Assembly: GCF_000203815.1 (NCBI RefSeq)
Contig: NW_004457703.1
Location: 124,001 to 188,000 of the forward strand
From: Cavenderia fasciculata
Lineage: Eukaryota > Evosea > Eumycetozoa > Acytosteliales > Cavenderiaceae
Reading direction: 5' to 3'
DNA length: 64,000 nt
The notes under the pieces are model-generated. The model was not told the DNA's origin and did not search any database. It was given only the letters and a program-made list of their open reading frames with translations. Position numbers and translations under genes: made by a program. Numbering within the stretch: the stretch's first letter is position 1; each line of letters starts with the position of its first letter. This document shows, piece after piece, positions 59,806 to 64,000 of the stretch.

Positions 59806-62800
59806 ATGATGGATGAAAGTAATCTATCATCTTCACCTTTGACAAAAGGACTCGGAGGTGGTTTATCGGCACTTGGTATTAGTCTTGGTATGAATGGATC
59901 AGTATCATCGGGTGGTCCACCAAACCTAGTCTATAAAAAATCAATGGAGGAACAAATGAGAGAGTTGGATGTACAGAAACAACTATTATTAGAGGAACGT
60001 GAACAACTACTCAAAGAAAAAGAACAATTTGAAGAAGAAAGAAAGATCATCTTTGATTCATTGTCTAGGTGTGTAGGTTCGGGTAGTGCAAACATTGGTC
60101 GTAACATTCAAAAGGCTATTAAAAAGGCTGAAAAGATACAAAAACAAAAGGGTAAGGGTGGTAGTGGTAGTTCCATACTATCATCAGATTTATCATCTTC
60201 ACCAGATAGTTCAAGTATCATTGCTATTGGTACTCCTTTTAATGTTAAACATAAAGTATGTCAAAAAAACAACAAATATATATCAAAATATCATTGTTTC
60301 TCTCTCTCTCTCTAACTCTTTTCTTTTACTTTTCATTTTAGGTTCATGTTGATATGGATTTTCAATGGAGTGGTGAAGATGTTGACAAGATATTTGTTAT
60401 ACAAGAGGAACTTGGAAGTGGATCATATGGACGTGTATTTAAAGCAAGTCATCGTGACAATAACTATGAATTGGCAATCAAAGAGATTCCATTAAAAGAT
60501 GCTTCAGAGATTGAAAAGGAAATTTCAATCCTAAAGAAATGTAAATCAACAAATATTGTTAGTTATTATGGTTCTCGTCAAGTTGATGATAAATTATGGG
60601 TAAACTATTAAATATTAAATATTAAATATCTAAATATATTAATTATTTTTTATTATTTGTTTGTAGATATTAATGGATTATTGTAGTTTAGGATCAATTA
60701 GAGATATGTTGGAATTAACAGAAAAAGTATTATCAGAGAAACAAATTGCAAATATTGTAATGCAATCTTTAAAAGGGTTACATTATCTTCACCAAAATTC
60801 AATTATTCATAGAGATATTAAAGCTGCCAATATTCTATTAAATGAAGATTGTATTGTTAAAGTAAGTAAAAATAATTAATTCATTTATATATGTATTAAC
60901 ATTTCCTTTTTTCTGATAGTTGGCGGATTTTGGAGTTTCAGCACAATTAGAAAATGAATTATCAAAGACTGATGAATTTATTGGAACACCTTTGTGGATG
61001 TCACCAGAGATTATACAAAACAAGTCGTATGATAATAAATGTGATATATGGAGTCTGGGTATATCGATTATTGAAATGGCAGAGGGATACCCACCTTGGT
61101 ACCAGATGCCACCAACTCGTGCCATGTTGATGATTCCAAACAAGGCACCTCCCACTCTTACCAAACCAGCACAATTCTCAAAGGATATGAGTGACTTTAT
61201 TGCTTGTTGTCTCCAAAAAGACCCAGAGAAGCGTCCTTCTGCCATTGACCTACTTCAACATGCTTGGATTGTAAACTCTGGTGCAATGGGTAGTGATACT
61301 TTAAAATCATTGATTGAAGAGTGTCTAAAGAAACGTGCTACCATTGCAAAGAAAAAGAAAAACTCTCCACCTATATTACTCAGTCCCGGTGGAGGTGGAG
61401 GTGGAAATAATGGTCAAGTACCACCTAAATCATCATCATCTTCGTCAGATCGAAACAAAACAAATGGATCGGATGTTTCACATACCTCTACATTGATCAT
61501 TCACGATACTGTTAGTAGTACAAGTGAAAGTGGTGGTGATGATGATTCATCTCTACAGTTTGGAACCATGGTAGTTCACGATGACGATGATCAAGATTCA
61601 TCAAATGGAAATATTCCTGATTTTATAGCTGCCCTAAAACGTACTCTAAATAATTCTCTAAAAGAAAAAGAAAAAGAAAAGGAAAAGGAATCACCAAAAT
61701 CATCAATACCAATATCATCCATTTTCAATAATAATAATAACTTTAATAATAATAATAATAATAATAATAATGAACAAAGACATGTAACATTTAATCAAAA
61801 GAAGATTGGTGGTGGTACAGATGAAATGATGATAGAAAAGATGAAACAAGAATTATATGCAGATATGCAAGTAAAACAAGATGAATTAAAATTATTTATA
61901 GCTCAAGAATTAAAATCACTAAAGATGGAGATTATTAGAGAGATGAGTACAATCATGACCGATGGATCTATCATGGCATTACCAACACCTCCATCCACAA
62001 ATTTACCATCAAATGTTGTAAAACCAACATTCTCTGCTGCACCTGTAATTAGAACACCCTCATCCTCTGCTATTGTACAATCTTCTCCATCCACTTCCTC
62101 CTCCTCCTCCTCAGTAATTCAAACAAGACCAGTTACACCATCATCTAATCAAAAACCACCCATTTCTGGAGCGTCTACAGTATCTGGTGCAACTGGAAAG
62201 AGATTGTCCAACCCTCCAAATAGTCTTGTCAGTTTGGCAATGGCAAATAATAATAATAATGAATTCATCATTAATAATAGTAGTAGCCCATCTTCAAATC
62301 AACAACAACAACCACCCACTGTAAAAAGAACACCAACATCGATTAAATTACTTGTTAATAATACTCCACCTCCTCCCATGCCAACGACATCAGCATCATT
62401 AAATTTAAATAGAAGATCTGCATCACCAAGACAATCAATCACTACTCAAACATTTTCTCCACCTCCTCAAACAAAGCCAGAAACCTCAACCTCAACCTCT
62501 CCGTCTAAATCAGAGATTGGAGAAACTAGTAATAGCGATACTACCTCTACCTCTACCTCTACTTCTACTACCTCTACGACAACAGCTCCATCAAGTGTAG
62601 AACAAATTAAATCACAATTATTTTCTCCACCTGATCAAAGACCCAAACCAACTCCACCGAGTAGACCACAACCAACCCCACCCAAAGTAGGTGCAGGTGC
62701 AGGTGCAGTTGGTACCAAGAGAGCTCCATCTCCAGCTGGTGCACGTAGGGCAGTTTCACCAAGCCCACCTGTTAGAAATCCACCTCCTCTTCCACCCCCA

Positions 62801-63307
62801 CGTATCAATGTCACCCCGCTGTCCAAGGTTTCAGCGTCTCCCATGTCATTAAACAAATCCCCATCTTCACCTTATGTCCCACCACCACGTGCACCTATTC
62901 CAGCTCCTGGATCAGTCACATCATCACCAACAACCAATAATAACCTAAACAATACACTTAAAAGAAGATCAACTTCTACATCCTCTTCAACTACTACTAC
63001 TACAACTACGCAAACAACTCCACTGTCATCAACATTGAGAAGATCTGGTGACCAAGTGATAAAACAAATGGCAGCGGCCCAACAACAACAAACTAAACCA
63101 ATACCTTCACCTAGACCATTACCCAATCCAACTACATCCTCTTCATCATCGACTACAACAAATGCAAGTGGTAGTAGTGATCATTCTTCTTCTTCTTCTG
63201 AAAAAGATGAAAAAGAGTCTGGTAAATCTTCGTTGCGTTTAAAATCAAAACAAGTAAAGGAAAAAATAACTAGATCTTTATTTTCTCCATCTGTATCGAA
63301 AAAGTAA
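59806..63307 (+). CDS. MST/Hippo-like STE20 kinase (krs-type), 1,096 aa
   Basis: Exons 59806-60255, 60342-60599, 60667-60861 and 60920-63307. A coiled-coil comes first (MEEQMRELDVQKQLLLEERE to about residue 90). The kinase domain is at about 160-420: GSGSYGRVFKASHRDNNYEL, AIKEIPLKDASEIEKEISIL, HRDIKAANILLNEDC, ADFGVSAQLENELSKTDEFI, GTPLWMSPEIIQ and DIWSLGISIIEMAEGYPPWY. It is closest to the MST/KRS (Hippo) group of GCK kinases. The C-terminal 700 residues are Ser/Thr/Pro-rich, with many P-x-x-P motifs and an Asn run. A helical stretch (MIEKMKQELYADMQVKQDEL) lies within it. No SARAH domain is visible at the end. Two ATG codons (59806, 59809) compete. Splice sites are standard. Confidence 0.92.
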
Positions 63308-63324
63308 TAATATAATCAATCAAT

Positions 63325-63326
63325 AT

Positions 63327-63361
<35 letters not shown>
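63325..63361 (+). repeat. (TTTA)n microsatellite
   Basis: About nine TTTA units just past the stop codon of the MST-like kinase, like the run at 9938-9981 past the first ABCC gene. Confidence 0.9.
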
Positions 63362-63544
63362 TATCCAACCATAATGATCATTGTAATACGTACAACTTGT
63401 AATAATTTATTTTTAAATAATAATAATTAAATAAACAAAACATTATTTTTATTTATTTCAATCTTTAGAAAATGTTGATGAATGATCTTCTTTATTATTC
63501 AATCTCTTCAAAACAATTAATTTCATTCTAATATCGTGTGAGAC

Positions 63545-63570
63545 GCGTTGATTCCAATTCGAATCGACGC
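63545..63570 (+). other. Strong hairpin GCGTTGATTC...GAATCGACGC
   Basis: A 10-bp stem with one G-T wobble and a six-base loop (CAATTC), unusually GC-rich for this intergenic DNA. The AATTCGAATCG word resembles a tRNA B box, but no acceptor or anticodon stem is present, so I do not call a tRNA. Confidence 0.6.
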
Positions 63571-64000
63571 TCGCTGAGAAAAAGGGGAGGTTAGCATGAA
63601 TACATCTGTGCATGTTGATCACAAAAAGGTTATTTTTGTTTCAATTCAAGGAACACAGCAGTTTTGTTTTTTTCTTAAAGATTTATGGTGACAAGAGGGC
63701 TTTTTATCGTTTAATTAGTTTCAGACCAGCGCTATTGTACAAACAATCATTCCTTAACATCGTTGTTGTATTGATCAATAGAGATAGATAGTTAGATAGA
63801 TAGTTAGATAGATAGAGTTAGATTTAGTATAGGCTCAACCAACCTAACCCCCCCGATAGAAACAACAATCAACCGACCGACCCACACACACCCTTTTTTT
63901 ACCATTGTAGTTTTAAAGAGATCTCGATAACACACCCACTTCTTCTTCTTCTTCTTCATTTTCTGTGTTAGCTTGTCGGATAGATCTGATCAATATTCAA

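Larger units (their letters stand above)
63308..64000. other. 3' flank of kinase and end of window
   Basis: A TTTA repeat lies at about 63325-63361. A 10-bp hairpin is at 63545-63570. TAGA repeats lie near 63783-63815. The right end is pyrimidine-rich and may approach the promoter of a gene beyond the window. No ORF of note. Confidence 0.5.

Noticed and set aside
63540-63575. tRNA-like B-box word (AATTCGAATCG)
   Set aside because: The hairpin does not allow an acceptor stem, D arm or anticodon arm in the expected positions.

Overview
The window is eukaryotic nuclear DNA from a social amoeba (dictyostelid). The coding regions carry long Asn, Gln, Ser, Thr and Asp runs. Introns are short (about 50-110 bases), AT-rich, and mostly start GTAAGT or GTATGT and end TAG. 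Intergenic DNA is very AT-rich with TATA-like boxes, and several protein families are typical of the group: expansin-like proteins, MIT/LIM/arrestin proteins, MARK and MST kinases, large ABCC transporters. Coding GC is clearly higher than I would expect for Dictyostelium discoideum, so Cavenderia, Heterostelium or a similar genus is likelier. That is an inference; I cannot name the species. I saw no clear mobile element, tRNA, rRNA or CRISPR array.

Layout. 0-5 kb: the 3' part of a mitotic cyclin (+), a two-TM unknown protein (-), and a double-SAP protein with PP1-docking motifs (-). 5-16.5 kb: two full ABCC transporters on the + strand, one with and one without an N-terminal TMD0 region, separated by a PfkB-family sugar kinase (-). 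16.7-23.2 kb: a MARK/PAR-1 kinase with UBA and KA1 domains, a small member of a dictyostelid protein family, and the alpha subunit of the mitochondrial processing peptidase (all -). 23.8-27.5 kb: presenilin (+) and NC2-alpha/DRAP1 (-), tail to tail. 28.1-31.8 kb: a gene-poor stretch with three tiny spliced genes of one family. 32.1-40 kb: F-box/kelch protein, four-TM protein and glycyl-tRNA synthetase (all -). 40.9-50.9 kb, all +: expansin-like protein, alpha/beta hydrolase, MIT-MIT-LIM-arrestin protein, WASH subunit CCDC53, ubiquilin, and a second member of the small family. 51.2-57.7 kb (-): a GRAM-VASt sterol-transfer protein and a Cys/His-rich protein with a huge low-complexity tail. 59.8-63.3 kb (+): an MST/Hippo-like kinase.

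Genes act mostly independently, as expected in a eukaryote. Themes that recur are proteostasis (ubiquilin, F-box/kelch), membrane traffic (WASH subunit, MIT/arrestin protein, GRAM-VASt), and signalling kinases.

The most interesting items are: (1) the three-member tiny-gene family at 28.1-31.8 kb, each with a 10-base first coding exon and a shared Arg...Pro...Trp tail, plus a repeated TGATGTCAA(C/T) motif in the surrounding DNA; (2) a nested inverted-repeat structure at 42,425-42,510; (3) a promoter-like cassette at 36.06-36.39 kb with no obvious protein; (4) palindromes upstream of the MST-like kinase; (5) an SILK plus RVxF pair in a double-SAP protein; (6) several host genes whose reading frame breaks by one base, mostly beside homopolymers or repeats, which points to assembly error at least as much as to decay.
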